Source of the DNA: Massilia phyllostachyos
Lineage (GTDB): Bacteria > Pseudomonadota > Gammaproteobacteria > Burkholderiales > Burkholderiaceae_D
DNA: 64,000 nt
Assembly: GCF_021044825.1 (NCBI RefSeq)
Contig: NZ_JAJNOC010000004.1
Location: forward strand, 62,001 to 126,000
Direction: 5' to 3'
Part shown: piece after piece, positions 17,319-26,097 of the stretch
Numbering within the stretch: the stretch's first letter is position 1
How the letters are laid out: each line of letters starts with the position of its first letter
The notes under the pieces: model-generated
What the model was told of the DNA's origin: nothing
The model's database searches: none
What the model saw: only the letters and a program-made list of their open reading frames with translations
Translations under genes and position numbers: made by a program

Positions 17319-18299
17319 ATGACATTGAAGGCTGCCTGCATCCTGCTGGCCTGCATGAGTGCCGCCCACGCGGCGCCGCTCATGCGCGGTCCCTACAAGC
17401 ACGTGCCCCAGCACCTGGGCCAGGACCTGGTGCTCGCGGCGGCGCCGGGCGGCGTCAAGGCGCCCTATGTCGCCGATGGCAAGGCGATGTACGCCAATGC
17501 GACCGTGTCGCTGGCCTTCGCCACCGGCGAATGCGGCCGCGAGACCTGGGGCAAGCCGGATGCGGACGCGCTGGTGCGGGCCAACGTCCCGGCCTTCGTG
17601 AAGGCAGGCGTGCCCTACGTGATCTCGACCGGCGGCGCCGAAGGCATCTTCACCTGCGGCACGCGCGCCGGCATGGACCGCTTCCTGGCGCGCTACCGGT
17701 CGACCATGCTGGCCGGCTTCGACTTCGACATCGAGACCGGGCAGACCGAGAAACAGGTGGCGACCCTGCTGGCGCAGGTGCGCCATGCCCAGCGCCGGCA
17801 TCCGGCGCTGCGCTACAGCTTCACGATCGCCACCGTCGCCGCCTCGGACGGCAGCCGCAATAGTCTGAACGCGACCGGCCAGATGGTGCTGCGGCAGCTG
17901 CGCAAGAGCGGACTGCGCGGCTACGTCATCAACCTGATGGTGATGAATTACGGCGCCGGCACGCCGGCCAGCTGCGTGGTGGGAGACAAGGGCAAGTGCG
18001 ACATGGGGCGTTCGGCGATCCAGGCGGTGCGCAATGTGCACGAGCGCTACAAGGTGCCGCTGGCGCAGCTGGCCATCACGGCCATGATCGGGGAGAACGA
18101 CCGGCCGGACAACCAGACCACGGTCGAGGATGTGCGGGTGATGGCCGAAGCGGCCGAGCGCATGGGACTGGCGGGGCTGCATTACTGGTCGCTCGACCGC
18201 GACACGCCGTGTACGGAGACGGTGGATGCGGCGAGCCCGGTGTGCAGCGGCCTGGGGGTGGCGGCCGGCGAGTATGCCCGCGCCTTTGGGTTGAAGTAG
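17319..18299 (+). CDS. Secreted glycoside hydrolase family 18 protein (chitinase-like)
   Basis: The 326-residue protein has a signal peptide (cleavage near AHAAP, residue ~19) and a GH18 barrel. The catalytic DxDxE motif is AGFDFDIETG, with Asp135, Asp137 and Glu139 the proton donor. INLMVMNYGAG matches the later barrel strand carrying the MxY residues that contact substrate, and GLHYWSLDRDTPC carries the final Trp. It starts at ATG 17319 with AGGAGGAA, 14 bases after the halogenase-like gene. GH18 enzymes cut chitin or related beta-1,4-GlcNAc chains, which fits the GntR and MFS neighbours. An export location in the periplasm or outside is expected. Confidence 0.9.
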   Translation: MTLKAACILLACMSAAHAAPLMRGPYKHVPQHLGQDLVLAAAPGGVKAPYVADGKAMYANATVSLAFATGECGRETWGKPDADALVRANVPAFVKAGVPYVISTGGAEGIFTCGTRAGMDRFLARYRSTMLAGFDFDIETGQTEKQVATLLAQVRHAQRRHPALRYSFTIATVAASDGSRNSLNATGQMVLRQLRKSGLRGYVINLMVMNYGAGTPASCVVGDKGKCDMGRSAIQAVRNVHERYKVPLAQLAITAMIGENDRPDNQTTVEDVRVMAEAAERMGLAGLHYWSLDRDTPCTETVDAASPVCSGLGVAAGEYARAFGLK

Positions 18300-18310
18300 G
18301 GACGGCTGGA

Positions 18311-19057
18311 TCAGCGCTGGGATTGGCGCTGGGACTCCGTGACGTAGCCGTAGTAGTCGCTCCGGAACCAGGAATGGGTCAGCTCGACGGCGGAGCCGGA
18401 ACCGAGGTAGCTCACGCGCGTGATGTGCAGCATGGCGGCGTTCGGCGCCATGTCGGTCAGGCGCGCCTGCGCGGCGCTGGCGTTGACCGCGCGGATGTGC
18501 TGGAGCGCGCGCACCGGCGGGATGCCGCGGCCGTCCAGGTAGTCGTAGAGCGAATCGCCGACCGCCTGCGGGTCCGGCATGTAGACGGCGGGGATGGTCG
18601 AGGTCTCGATCGCGACCACGATCTCGTCGGCGGTACGCAGGCGCTTGAGGCGCACCACCGGCATGTTCGGCGACAGGCCGAGGGACAGCATCTCGTGCGG
18701 GGTGGCGGAACCGGTCTCGCGCGCCAGCCAGATCGAACCGGCCCTGGCGCCGCGCTGGCTGAGTTCCTCGGAAAAGCTGGACAGGCGCGACAGCGGCTGC
18801 TCGAGCTTGGGCGTGATGTAGGTGCCGGAGCCGCGCACCCGGGTCAGGATGCCGCGCTCGCACAGCAGGTCGATCGCCTTGCGGGCGGTGACGCGCGAGA
18901 TGCCCAGCATGCCGGACAGGCTGCGTTCGGAGGGCAGGGCGTCGCTGGCGCGCCAGCGGCCCTTGCCAATCGCGGTCGACAGCTTGTTCGCGAGCTGGAT
19001 GTAGAGGGGCGTGACGTCGGCGGGGTCGGGCCGGAAGGCCTGCAGGTCTTCGTCCAT
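18311..19057 (-). CDS. GntR/HutC family repressor (NagQ-like)
   Basis: The 248-residue protein has a GntR winged helix (residues ~17-80, PLYIQLANKLSTAIGKG, LPSERSLSGMLGISRVTARKAI) and a C-terminal UTRA ligand-binding domain. UTRA regulators often sense phosphorylated sugars such as GlcNAc-6-phosphate. It lies divergent from the sugar porter at 19168 and converges on the GH18 gene. Tandem TGGTAT-type boxes occur in the divergent promoter and before the TonB receptor, supporting a local GlcNAc/chitin regulon. ATG 19057 is preferred to the GTG directly before it, giving an AAAGG Shine-Dalgarno five bases upstream. Confidence 0.88.
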   Translation of the reverse strand: MDEDLQAFRPDPADVTPLYIQLANKLSTAIGKGRWRASDALPSERSLSGMLGISRVTARKAIDLLCERGILTRVRGSGTYITPKLEQPLSRLSSFSEELSQRGARAGSIWLARETGSATPHEMLSLGLSPNMPVVRLKRLRTADEIVVAIETSTIPAVYMPDPQAVGDSLYDYLDGRGIPPVRALQHIRAVNASAAQARLTDMAPNAAMLHITRVSYLGSGSAVELTHSWFRSDYYGYVTESQRQSQR

Positions 19058-19117
19058 CACGGCCTTTCTTGTAATAAGGTTCAGTAAATATAGAGCTTGC
19101 GTAATGACAGCGTCAAC

Positions 19118-19135
19118 CGGTATTTGACTGGTATG
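19118..19135. promoter_or_regulatory. Tandem TGGTAT box between gntR and the sugar porter
   Basis: CGGTATT-TGAC-TGGTATG reads as two heptamers four bases apart in the 110-base divergent region. Five to six of seven positions in each heptamer match TGGTATT. It lies 33 bases before the porter start codon and 61 bases from the regulator start, suitable for repression of both. It is the same layout as the boxes at 12779-12829. Confidence 0.5.
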
Positions 19136-19167
19136 CGGTAGCGGTAAATCACCTTTTTGGGATATTC

Positions 19168-20565
19168 ATGAAACGATTCGACGCGGCTCCGGCCGCCGGT
19201 TCTACACGGGAAGTCATCGTCGCCATGCTGTTCGTCGGCATGCTGTTCTTCATCCTGGGCTTTGTCACCTGGCTCAACGGTTCCCTGATCCCCTACCTGA
19301 AGATCGTCTGCGACCTCAGCAACTTCCAGGCGCTGTTCGTCACCTTCGCCTTCTACATCGCCTACACGGTGATGGCGCTGCCGTCGGCGGCGGTGCTGAA
19401 CCGGGTCGGCTACAAGCACGGCATGACGATCGGCCTGGGCGTGATGGCGGCCGGCGCCTTGCTGTTCATTCCCGCCGCCCGCAGCGCGGCCTACCCGCTG
19501 TTCCTGCTGGCCCTGTTCACGCTGGCGACCGGCGCCACCCTGATGCAGACCGCCGTCAATCCCTACCTGGTCTGCATCGGCTCGCGCGAGAGCGCCGCCA
19601 TGCGCATCAGCATCATGGGCCTGTTCAACAAGGGCGCCGGGATCGTGGTGCCGATCGTGTTCGCCTCGCTGATGCTGTCCGGCGCCGGCGACGTCTCCGA
19701 CGGGGCGATTGCGAGCATGGGCGCCGCGCAGGAAGCGGCCCTGCGCGTACAGCTGGCGGACCGGCTGGTGTTTCCTTACCTGGTGATGGCGGGCGGCCTG
19801 CTGCTGGTCATGGTCATCGTGCACTTTTCCAGGCTGCGGGAGATCGCGCCGGAACAGGAAGCGGACGAGGTCGCCGTGCGCCGCTTCGGCGTGCTGCAAT
19901 TCCCGCAGCTGGTGCTGGGCGCCCTGGCGCTGTTCGCCTATGTCGGCGTGGAAGTGATCGCGGGCGACACCATCGGCCTCTATGGCCAGCACTTGAACGT
20001 GAAGCAGTTCGGCGTGCTGACGTCGTATACGATGGGCTTCATGGCGTTCGGCTACCTGGTCGGCGTGGTCGCGATTCCGCGCCTGCTGGCGCAAAAGACC
20101 GCCCTGATGCTGTCGGCGCTGCTCGGCATCCTGTTCACCTGCGGCGTGCTGTTTGGTTCCGGCATGGATACCGGCCTGTCCCGCGTCCTGCTGGGATGGG
20201 CGGGCGTGCCGGCGGTGCCGGACTCGGTGATGTACCTGGCGCTGCTGGGTTTCGCCAACGCGCTGGTGTGGCCGGCGATCTGGCCGCTGGCGCTGGAAGG
20301 GCTGGGCAAGTACACCGCCGCCGGCTCGGCCCTCCTGGTGATGGGCGTGGCGGGCGGCGCGCTGCTGCCCATGCTCTACGGTCACTTCTCGGATGCGGCC
20401 CATCCGCAAACCGCGTATGCGGTGATGCTGCCGTGCTATGCGCTGATCCTGTTCTATGCGGTCAAGGGGCATGCCTTGCGGCGCTGGGGCTGGACGCCGG
20501 CCGGTTCCGCGCAGCCGGGTGACTCGCCTGCCGTGCGCGTGCCGCAGGCCACGGTGGATAGATGA
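19168..20565 (+). CDS. MFS sugar transporter (FucP/NagP type)
   Basis: The 465-residue inner-membrane protein has about twelve membrane segments and family features of the fucose/glucose/GlcNAc porters (FFILGFVTWLNGSLIP, TGATLMQTAVNPYLV, FNKGAGIVVPIVFASL, YVGVEVIAGDTIGLYG). In GlcNAc loci of Shewanella and Xanthomonas this family supplies NagP. Here it stands divergent from a GntR regulator in a locus with a GH18 enzyme and a TonB receptor, so GlcNAc is the most likely substrate. No nagA/nagB/nagK genes are in the window. Start ATG 19168. Confidence 0.88.
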   Translation: MKRFDAAPAAGSTREVIVAMLFVGMLFFILGFVTWLNGSLIPYLKIVCDLSNFQALFVTFAFYIAYTVMALPSAAVLNRVGYKHGMTIGLGVMAAGALLFIPAARSAAYPLFLLALFTLATGATLMQTAVNPYLVCIGSRESAAMRISIMGLFNKGAGIVVPIVFASLMLSGAGDVSDGAIASMGAAQEAALRVQLADRLVFPYLVMAGGLLLVMVIVHFSRLREIAPEQEADEVAVRRFGVLQFPQLVLGALALFAYVGVEVIAGDTIGLYGQHLNVKQFGVLTSYTMGFMAFGYLVGVVAIPRLLAQKTALMLSALLGILFTCGVLFGSGMDTGLSRVLLGWAGVPAVPDSVMYLALLGFANALVWPAIWPLALEGLGKYTAAGSALLVMGVAGGALLPMLYGHFSDAAHPQTAYAVMLPCYALILFYAVKGHALRRWGWTPAGSAQPGDSPAVRVPQATVDR

Positions 20566-20685
20566 GTGGTCAGGCCCTGGATTGTTCCATCGAAAGAAGA
20601 TCGCACTCTTTACGATGCTTGAAATCGTGCGCAAATGCACAACATGCAGTGTTAATCACAGCCACGATGAGGAGCACCGCCCGCC

Positions 20686-21327
20686 ATGAGCCCATCCGAT
20701 ACCCAGAAACTGCATGACTTCCTCGGCCAGCTGGTCCAGGCCCGCGGCATCCAGAAAGATCCCGAAGCCGACGCCCTGATCCAGCGCGCCGTCACCCAGC
20801 AACCCGACGCCGCCTATCTGCTGGTCCAGCGCGCCTTCTTGATGGAACAGGCGCTGGATGCCGCCAAGTCCCGCATCGCCATGCTGGAAGGCCAGCTCGA
20901 CAACCAGCAGGGCAACAGCAGCGGCGGCTTCCTCGACCCAAACAAATGGGGCAACCGCCACCGGGCACAGTCGCAGCCGCAACCCCACCAATCCCAGCAC
21001 ATGTCCTGGCAGCACGCCACCCCGGCTTCGATGAGCCGCAGCGGCGGCAGTGGCATGCTCGGTTCGATCGCCGCCACCGCCGCCGGTGTGGCTGCAGGCA
21101 GTTTCCTCTTCCACGGCCTCGACAAGCTGTTCCACGATCATGACGCCGGCAACGCTAGCCACTTGCTGTCCGATAATGATCAGTCAGCAAGTTCCCTGGC
21201 CGACCAGGCCGGCATCAACGACATCGGCCAGTCCGACAAGCTGCTCGGCGAAGGCGACAGCGGCGGCATCGACGGCCCCGGCGGTTTCTTCGACGGCGAC
21301 GGTTCCGACGAAGGCTTGTTCAGCTGA
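20686..21327 (+). CDS. DUF2076 domain-containing protein
   Basis: The 213-residue protein starts with a conserved helical segment (TQKLHDFLGQLVQARG, AAYLLVQRAFLMEQALDAAK), typical of DUF2076. A low-complexity Gln/His/Ser linker follows (QSQPQPHQSQH), then a glycine/alanine-rich hydrophobic segment (MLGSIAATAAGVAAGSFLFHGL, ~120-143), and an acidic Gly-rich tail ending GDGSDEGLFS. The layout suggests a membrane- or envelope-associated protein of unknown function. It is convergent with the LytTR response regulator gene, only seven bases away, and is transcribed alone from the 120-base upstream gap. Confidence 0.88.
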   Translation: MSPSDTQKLHDFLGQLVQARGIQKDPEADALIQRAVTQQPDAAYLLVQRAFLMEQALDAAKSRIAMLEGQLDNQQGNSSGGFLDPNKWGNRHRAQSQPQPHQSQHMSWQHATPASMSRSGGSGMLGSIAATAAGVAAGSFLFHGLDKLFHDHDAGNASHLLSDNDQSASSLADQAGINDIGQSDKLLGEGDSGGIDGPGGFFDGDGSDEGLFS

Positions 21328-21334
21328 TACCGGC

Positions 21335-22108
21335 TCACATTTGCTGGAACAGGTAGCCGTGATTCCGGCTCACCTCCAGCAGATCCGGATGGTTGCGCAG
21401 CCTGACCATCTGCCGTCCGCGCAGGTCGCGCGTGACCTCCAGGATGGCGTCCACCCGCACCAAGGTCGAGCGGTGGATGCGCCAGAACTCGTCCGGGTCC
21501 AGCTCGTCCGCCAGCTCCTTGAGCGTCTTGCGGATCAGGAGCTGGGTGCTGGCCGTCTGCACGCTGGTGTACTTGTCCTCGGCCTGGAAGAACAGGATCT
21601 CGCGGGTGCTCACCATGCGCAGGCTGCCGCCGACCTGCGCCTGGATCCAGCGCAGGTAATTCGGCTTCGCCGCACCGCCACCACTCTTGAGCAGCGCCCC
21701 CAGTTCGGCCAGTTGCGCGCCGATGTCCTGGGGTGGCGCCGCATTGTCGGCCAGGCGTTTTTGCAGCCGTTCGCAGGTGGTCTGCAGGCGCGCCGGCGTC
21801 ACCGGTTTCAGGAGGTAGTCGATCGCGCCCTGCTCGAAGGCGTCGAGCGCGTACTGGTCGTAGGCGGTGGCGAACACGATGTGGCAGCGGTCGTAGAGCT
21901 GGCGCGCGGCGTCGATGCCGCCCATGCCGGGCATGCGGATGTCGAGGAACACGATGTCGGGCCGGTGCTCGGCCGCCAGCGCCACCGCGTCGGCGCCGTT
22001 GGCCGCTTCGGCCACGATGCGCAGTTCGGGCCAGGCTTCGTTCAGGCGCATGCGCAGCTGCTCGCGCATCGGCGCCTCGTCGTCGGCAATCAAGGCAGTC
22101 AGCGGCAT
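21335..22108 (-). CDS. LytTR-family response regulator
   Basis: The 257-residue protein has a receiver domain (residues ~4-120) with phospho-acceptor Asp56 in IVFLDIRMPGMGG and Lys near LLKPVTPARL. A LytTR DNA-binding domain follows (~150-255; QVGGSLRMVSTREILFFQAEDKYTSV, FWRIHRSTLVRVD). Its start overlaps the stop codon of the kinase gene by one base, so the pair is translationally coupled. LytTR regulators bind direct repeats and control envelope, virulence or competence functions; the targets here are unknown. Confidence 0.95.
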   Translation of the reverse strand: MPLTALIADDEAPMREQLRMRLNEAWPELRIVAEAANGADAVALAAEHRPDIVFLDIRMPGMGGIDAARQLYDRCHIVFATAYDQYALDAFEQGAIDYLLKPVTPARLQTTCERLQKRLADNAAPPQDIGAQLAELGALLKSGGGAAKPNYLRWIQAQVGGSLRMVSTREILFFQAEDKYTSVQTASTQLLIRKTLKELADELDPDEFWRIHRSTLVRVDAILEVTRDLRGRQMVRLRNHPDLLEVSRNHGYLFQQM

Positions 22109-22998
22109 CAGTCGAACTCCGTCATCCGGTAGGGCAGGCGGATCGACGCGCAGGCGCCGCCCCTAGGGGGCATCTCGATCACCAGCTCGGCATCCTTCCC
22201 GTACAGCAGGGCCAGGCGCTCGCGGATGTTGGCCAGGCCGACGCCCTCGTCGGCGTGCAGGTCGATGCCGACGCCGTCGTCGCAGACGTCGACGTGCAGG
22301 GTGGCGCCGACCACGTGGCCGCGCACGACGATCGTCCCGCCCGTGACCTTCGGCTCCAGGCCGTGCTTGATCGCGTTCTCGATCAGGGTTTGCAGCATCA
22401 TCGGCGGGAAGGGCGCGCTGCCGAGGAAGTCCGGCACCTCGAAGCGCACCGCCAGGCGTTCCTTCATGCGCGCCTGCATGATGGCGAGGTAGGCGCGCGA
22501 CAGTTCGACCTGCTTGCCCAGCGTCCCACCGCCGCCGGCGCGCATCTGCGGCAGCGAGGAGCGCAGGTATTCGATCAGGTGGGCGTGCACCCGCGCCGCC
22601 TCCTTCGGGTCGGTCTCGATCAGCTGGCCGATCAGGGCCAGGGTGTTGAACAGGAAGTGCGGTTCGACCTGGGCCTGCAGGGTCGCCATCTGCGCTTCCA
22701 TCAGGCGCCGCTCGAGGGTGGCGACGTTGGCCTTGTCGGAGGCTTCCTTGGCCTTGAGTTCGGCGCGGCGCTTGCCGCCGGCCAGCACCTTGACGCCGAA
22801 GGAAATCAGGATGAACCAGATGGCGGGATTGATCAGGTCGACGATGACGCCGAACACGAAGACCAGGAACCAGGTGACGTACAGCTGGCGCCACTCGACC
22901 AGGGCCAGCCAGTCGAAGAAGCGCCACCACAGGACGCTGGCTTCGTCGACGGCTTCGCGCACGAAGTCGACTGCGCGGTTGATCGGAGCGGCGGCCAT
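22108..22998 (-). CDS. LytS/AlgZ-type sensor histidine kinase
   Basis: The 296-residue protein has two predicted membrane helices (~37-55 and 57-74) and a short coiled linker, then a His_kinase domain with phospho-acceptor His114 in EPHFLFNTLAL. An HATPase follows, with ENAIKHGL and GVGLANIRERL. No extracellular sensor domain is present. I place the start at ATG 22998, because the longer open frame runs into the small membrane protein gene. It sits between that gene (two bases away) and the response regulator, forming a three-gene operon. The membrane partner might contribute to sensing. Confidence 0.92.
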   Translation of the reverse strand: MAAAPINRAVDFVREAVDEASVLWWRFFDWLALVEWRQLYVTWFLVFVFGVIVDLINPAIWFILISFGVKVLAGGKRRAELKAKEASDKANVATLERRLMEAQMATLQAQVEPHFLFNTLALIGQLIETDPKEAARVHAHLIEYLRSSLPQMRAGGGGTLGKQVELSRAYLAIMQARMKERLAVRFEVPDFLGSAPFPPMMLQTLIENAIKHGLEPKVTGGTIVVRGHVVGATLHVDVCDDGVGIDLHADEGVGLANIRERLALLYGKDAELVIEMPPRGGACASIRLPYRMTEFD

Positions 22999-23000
22999 GA

Positions 23001-23249
23001 TTACTCCACGATCTGCTGCGGACGGCGGCCGAACAGCGCGGCGGCCACGAACTTCAGCAGCAGGAAACCGACGAACAGGGTCAGGGCCAGCGGAATGATG
23101 GTCATCAGGCAGGCCAGCACGATCGACACCGCCAGCAGCGACGGCCAGGGCAGGGCGGCCAGGGTGCGGGCGCCCGAGCGCACGGCGCGGTTGCATGTGC
23201 GGCCGATGTCTTCCATGTCGGCGACGAAGGATGTGAAGGTGGTTTTCAT
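23001..23249 (-). CDS. Small two-helix membrane protein
   Basis: The 82-residue product has an N-terminal soluble stretch (~1-32) and a hydrophobic region (~33-72, WPSLLAVSIVLACLMTIIP, TLFVGFLLLKFVAAALF) that could form two closely spaced membrane helices. The tail RRPQQIVE is cytosolic-like. It precedes the LytS-type kinase by two bases and is almost certainly co-transcribed with it. Its ATG has a moderate AAAGGA Shine-Dalgarno. I do not recognise a family. A role as accessory subunit of the kinase is only a guess from position. Confidence 0.7.
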   Translation of the reverse strand: MKTTFTSFVADMEDIGRTCNRAVRSGARTLAALPWPSLLAVSIVLACLMTIIPLALTLFVGFLLLKFVAAALFGRRPQQIVE

Positions 23250-23370
23250 GCGGTATGTCCTTTGGTAGAGAGGATGGCGCTACTGTAGGACAGCGATGCC
23301 GCGCGCGCCACGGCCATCCGACGAATGGTCGGATTCCCGGGTCTGGCGGCAGCAAGGGCGGATAAGCGGT

Positions 23371-23928
23371 CTAGTGGCGTTGATCCCAGTAGCGCTTGAG
23401 CAGCCCGTAATTCACCGTGTCGGCCATCTGCCCGTGCACGAACCAGCGCTCCGGCATATAGCCTTACTTGCGAAAGCCCAGCCGTTCCAGCACGGCGGCC
23501 GAGGCCGCGTTACGCGGGTCGATGTCGGCTTCGACCCGGTTCAGGCGCAGCTCGTGGAAGCCGTAGTCGAGGGCCGCCGACAGGGCCTCGGTGGCGTAGC
23601 CCTTGCCCCACCAGGCGCTGCCGAGGGCGTAGCCGAGTTCGCAGCGGCGGTTCTGGCCGAAGAAGTGGTGCAGGTTGACGGTGCCGACCAGGATGCCGGA
23701 TTGCGCCAGCTCGACGCCGAAGCGCACTTCGGAGGCGTCGCGGTAGGCGTCGAGCGCCTGCGAAATGGCCTTCTCGGCGCTGGCGACCGAGGTCCAGGGT
23801 TCGGCGCTCCAGTAGCGCATCACGGCCGGGTCGGAGAACACGGCGTACAGGTCGTCGGCATCGCTGCGCGTCAGGGGGCGCAGCGTCAGCCGGTCGGTGG
23901 TCAGGATCGGTGTGACGTAGTTGGACAT
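23371..23928 (-). pseudogene. GNAT (RimJ/RimL-type) acetyltransferase with in-frame stop
   Basis: Residues 1-154 read as a normal acetyltransferase (LTTDRLTLRPLTRSDADDLY, RRCELGYALGSAWWGKGYATEAL, PRNAASAAVLERLGFRK). A TAA at 23464-23466 then interrupts the frame. Beyond the stop, the same frame continues without shift for 30 more codons (GYMPERWFVHGQMADTVNYGLLKRYW...) to a TAG at 23371-23373. That is exactly the usual C-terminal strand pair of this family. The family motif is usually LGFRKEG, so a single GAA-to-TAA change explains the stop. The truncated product would lack the last ~31 residues. Acceptor unknown. It lies downstream of the tetR gene on the same strand. Confidence 0.85.
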
Positions 23929-23990
23929 GGGCTGGACCCGGTAAAACCTGTTGTTATGAGTGCATGATAATACCGCATGGGCGAGCGTTG

Positions 23991-24617
23991 CTATCCGACG
24001 GAAGTGACAGCCCGCAGCACCAGTTCGCCGATGAGCTGTCCGGCGTCCTCGAAGTCCGCACCGCTCAGTTCCGGGCGGCCCAGCACCAGCGCCATCTGGG
24101 CCGCGAAGTCGGCGTAGGACTGGGTCATGGCCCACAGCGCGAACAGCAGGTGAGTCGCGTTCACGCGCTGGATGCGGCCGTCCGCCATCCAGCGCTCGAA
24201 CACGGCGATGTCGCGGCGCAGCAGCGGCACCACGCGTTCGCGGATCTGGTCGCCGTAGAACTTGGCGCCGCCGATGACTTCCATCGCGTACACGCGCGAG
24301 GCCCAGGGCTGCTCGCGCGAGAAGCGCAGCTTGGCGGCGACGTAGGCGCGCAGCACGTCGGCCGGGGCGCCGTCGCTGTCGGCCAGGTGTTCCATCCTGG
24401 CCAGCCAGTCGTCCAGCACGTCGTCGAGCACGCGCTGGTAGAGGCTCGGCTTGGTCGGGAAATAGTAGAGCAGGTTCTGCTTCGAGATGCCGGCCCGTTC
24501 CGCCACGGCGGCGATGGTGGTGCCCTCGAAGCCGCATTCGGCGAACAGGCGGGTGGCGGACTGCAGGATCGCGGTTTCGACCTTGTCGCGCTTCCTTGGA
24601 ATGGCTTTGATGTCCAT
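23991..24617 (-). CDS. TetR family regulator (RutR-like)
   Basis: The 208-residue protein has an N-terminal helix-turn-helix (residues ~12-58; TRLFAECGFEGTTIAAVAERAGISKQN). Its C-terminal half contains REQPWASRVYAMEVIGGAKFYGDQIRE, the style of the TetR_C_3/YcdC domain found in RutR, the uracil/thymine-responsive regulator of pyrimidine use. It lies seven bases after a MocR-type gene, and both are divergent from the pyrimidine catabolic operon at 26,262, so control of that operon is likely. No clear TTGACCA-N2-TGGTCAA RutR box was seen nearby. Confidence 0.88.
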   Translation of the reverse strand: MDIKAIPRKRDKVETAILQSATRLFAECGFEGTTIAAVAERAGISKQNLLYYFPTKPSLYQRVLDDVLDDWLARMEHLADSDGAPADVLRAYVAAKLRFSREQPWASRVYAMEVIGGAKFYGDQIRERVVPLLRRDIAVFERWMADGRIQRVNATHLLFALWAMTQSYADFAAQMALVLGRPELSGADFEDAGQLIGELVLRAVTSVG

Positions 24618-24624
24618 GAAATCC

Positions 24625-26097
24625 TCAGCCCTGCCTGCGCAGGAAGTCCAGCAGCCGCGGGTCGGCGGCGAAGGCGACGTTGAAGCGGAACCAGATAAGG
24701 TCGAGCGGGCGCTGGGTGAAGAAGTCGCCCGGCGCGAGCAGGATGCCGGCCTTGAGGGCGGCGTCGGCGATGCCGCGGGCAGTGCGTCCGGATGCGGGCG
24801 GCTCGCGCCAGCCGGCGCTGACGAACATGCCGCCGCGCGGCCGCGCCAGAGGCTGCAGTCCCGCCTCGCGCAGGGCCTCGAGGGCGTCCTCGCGCGCGCT
24901 GTCCAGGCGTGCGGTCAGCCGCGCGACCATGCGGCGGTAGCCGCGCGTGCCGATGGCGTCCAGCACCGCGCGCTCGTTGATCTCCGAGGTCGTCAGCCCC
25001 GCCAGCATCTTCACGCGCAGCAGTTCCGGGATCAGCGAAGGGGAAGCGCACAGCGAGCCCACGCGCAGCACCGGCGACAGGGTCTTGGAAAAGCTGCCGA
25101 CCCGGATCACGCGGCGCAGGCCGTCCATCGCCGCCAGTGACGCTTCGCCGGGCGCGGCCAGCTCACGGTAGATGTCGTCCTCCACCAGCCGGAAGTCGAA
25201 CTGCTCGGCCAGCCCGAGCAGGCGGTGCGCCTGCGCTTGCGTGAGCGAGGTGCCGAGGGGGTTCTGCAGCACCGTGTTGACGAACATGAGCTTCGGCTGC
25301 AGCAGGGCGGCCTGGCGCGCCAGTTCTTCCATGTCGAGGCCCGCATCGTGGCGGCGGATGCCGACCGGGACGCAGCCATGGTGGCGGATCAGGGCGTGCA
25401 GATTGCCGTAGCCGGGGTCTTCGACCAGCACCACGTCGCCGGGGCGCGCCAGGGTGCGCAGGACCAGGTCGAAGGCATGGGTGGCGCCGTGGGTCAGCAG
25501 CACCTGGTCGGGGTCGACCGGGAACAGATCGGCGCCGAGGCTCGTGGCCAGGTGCTGGCGCAGGGCTGGCAGGCCGAGCGGATGGCCGTAGCCGCGCAGG
25601 CGGCCGGCCGGGATCTTCATCGCGTGGCGCACCGCATCCAGGATGGTATTCTCGCCATACCACTCGGGCGGCAGCCAGCCGGCGCCGGCCGGCAGCGCTT
25701 CCTGCTGGCCGGAGTACAGCGCGGGCGCCAGGGCGTCGATGTCGGATTGCAGGCCGGGCGCCGCGGGCGCCGGGCAGGCGGCAGGGGGCAGGGCGCGGGC
25801 GACGAAGAAGCCGGCGCCGCGGCGCGAGGACAGCAGGCCGAGCTGGTGCAGGCGCTCGTAGGCTTCGACGACCGTGAATGTGCTGACGCCATTGCACTTT
25901 GCGAATTGTCTAACCGAAGGCATTTTCGTGCCGGTACCGAGCCGGCGCTCGTTTACCATCGTCGAGATGGCCCCGACGATTTGCTCGACCAGGCTGCCGC
26001 GCTTGTCCTTGTTAATGGGCAATGTCGGCCACAGCGGCGCGGGCGCCGCCACCGGCATTTCGCAAGGAAACTCTTCTGTCAAAACAGCTTGTTCCAT
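24625..26097 (-). CDS. MocR-type PLP-dependent transcriptional regulator
   Basis: The 490-residue protein joins a GntR winged helix (residues ~25-95; LVEQIVGAISTMVNERRLG, MPSVRQFAKCNGVSTFTVVEAYERL) to an aminotransferase fold I domain (~150-488) whose PLP lysine is Lys338 in RVGSFSKTLSPVLRVG. MocR proteins usually regulate the divergent neighbour, here the omega-amino acid transaminase gene that starts 164 bases away. It probably senses beta-alanine, a related amine or PLP status. I use ATG 26097, which gives GGAG at the proper spacing; a GTG directly precedes it. It is followed by the tetR gene after seven bases. Confidence 0.92.
   Translation of the reverse strand: MEQAVLTEEFPCEMPVAAPAPLWPTLPINKDKRGSLVEQIVGAISTMVNERRLGTGTKMPSVRQFAKCNGVSTFTVVEAYERLHQLGLLSSRRGAGFFVARALPPAACPAPAAPGLQSDIDALAPALYSGQQEALPAGAGWLPPEWYGENTILDAVRHAMKIPAGRLRGYGHPLGLPALRQHLATSLGADLFPVDPDQVLLTHGATHAFDLVLRTLARPGDVVLVEDPGYGNLHALIRHHGCVPVGIRRHDAGLDMEELARQAALLQPKLMFVNTVLQNPLGTSLTQAQAHRLLGLAEQFDFRLVEDDIYRELAAPGEASLAAMDGLRRVIRVGSFSKTLSPVLRVGSLCASPSLIPELLRVKMLAGLTTSEINERAVLDAIGTRGYRRMVARLTARLDSAREDALEALREAGLQPLARPRGGMFVSAGWREPPASGRTARGIADAALKAGILLAPGDFFTQRPLDLIWFRFNVAFAADPRLLDFLRRQG

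Noticed and set aside
22999..23355. N-terminal extension of the LytS-type kinase up to 23355
   Set aside because: It overlaps the small membrane protein gene in another frame and has no membrane or sensor character.
23929..24537. N-terminal extension of the GNAT protein
   Set aside because: It is the out-of-frame shadow of the TetR gene; the acetyltransferase begins at ATG 23928.
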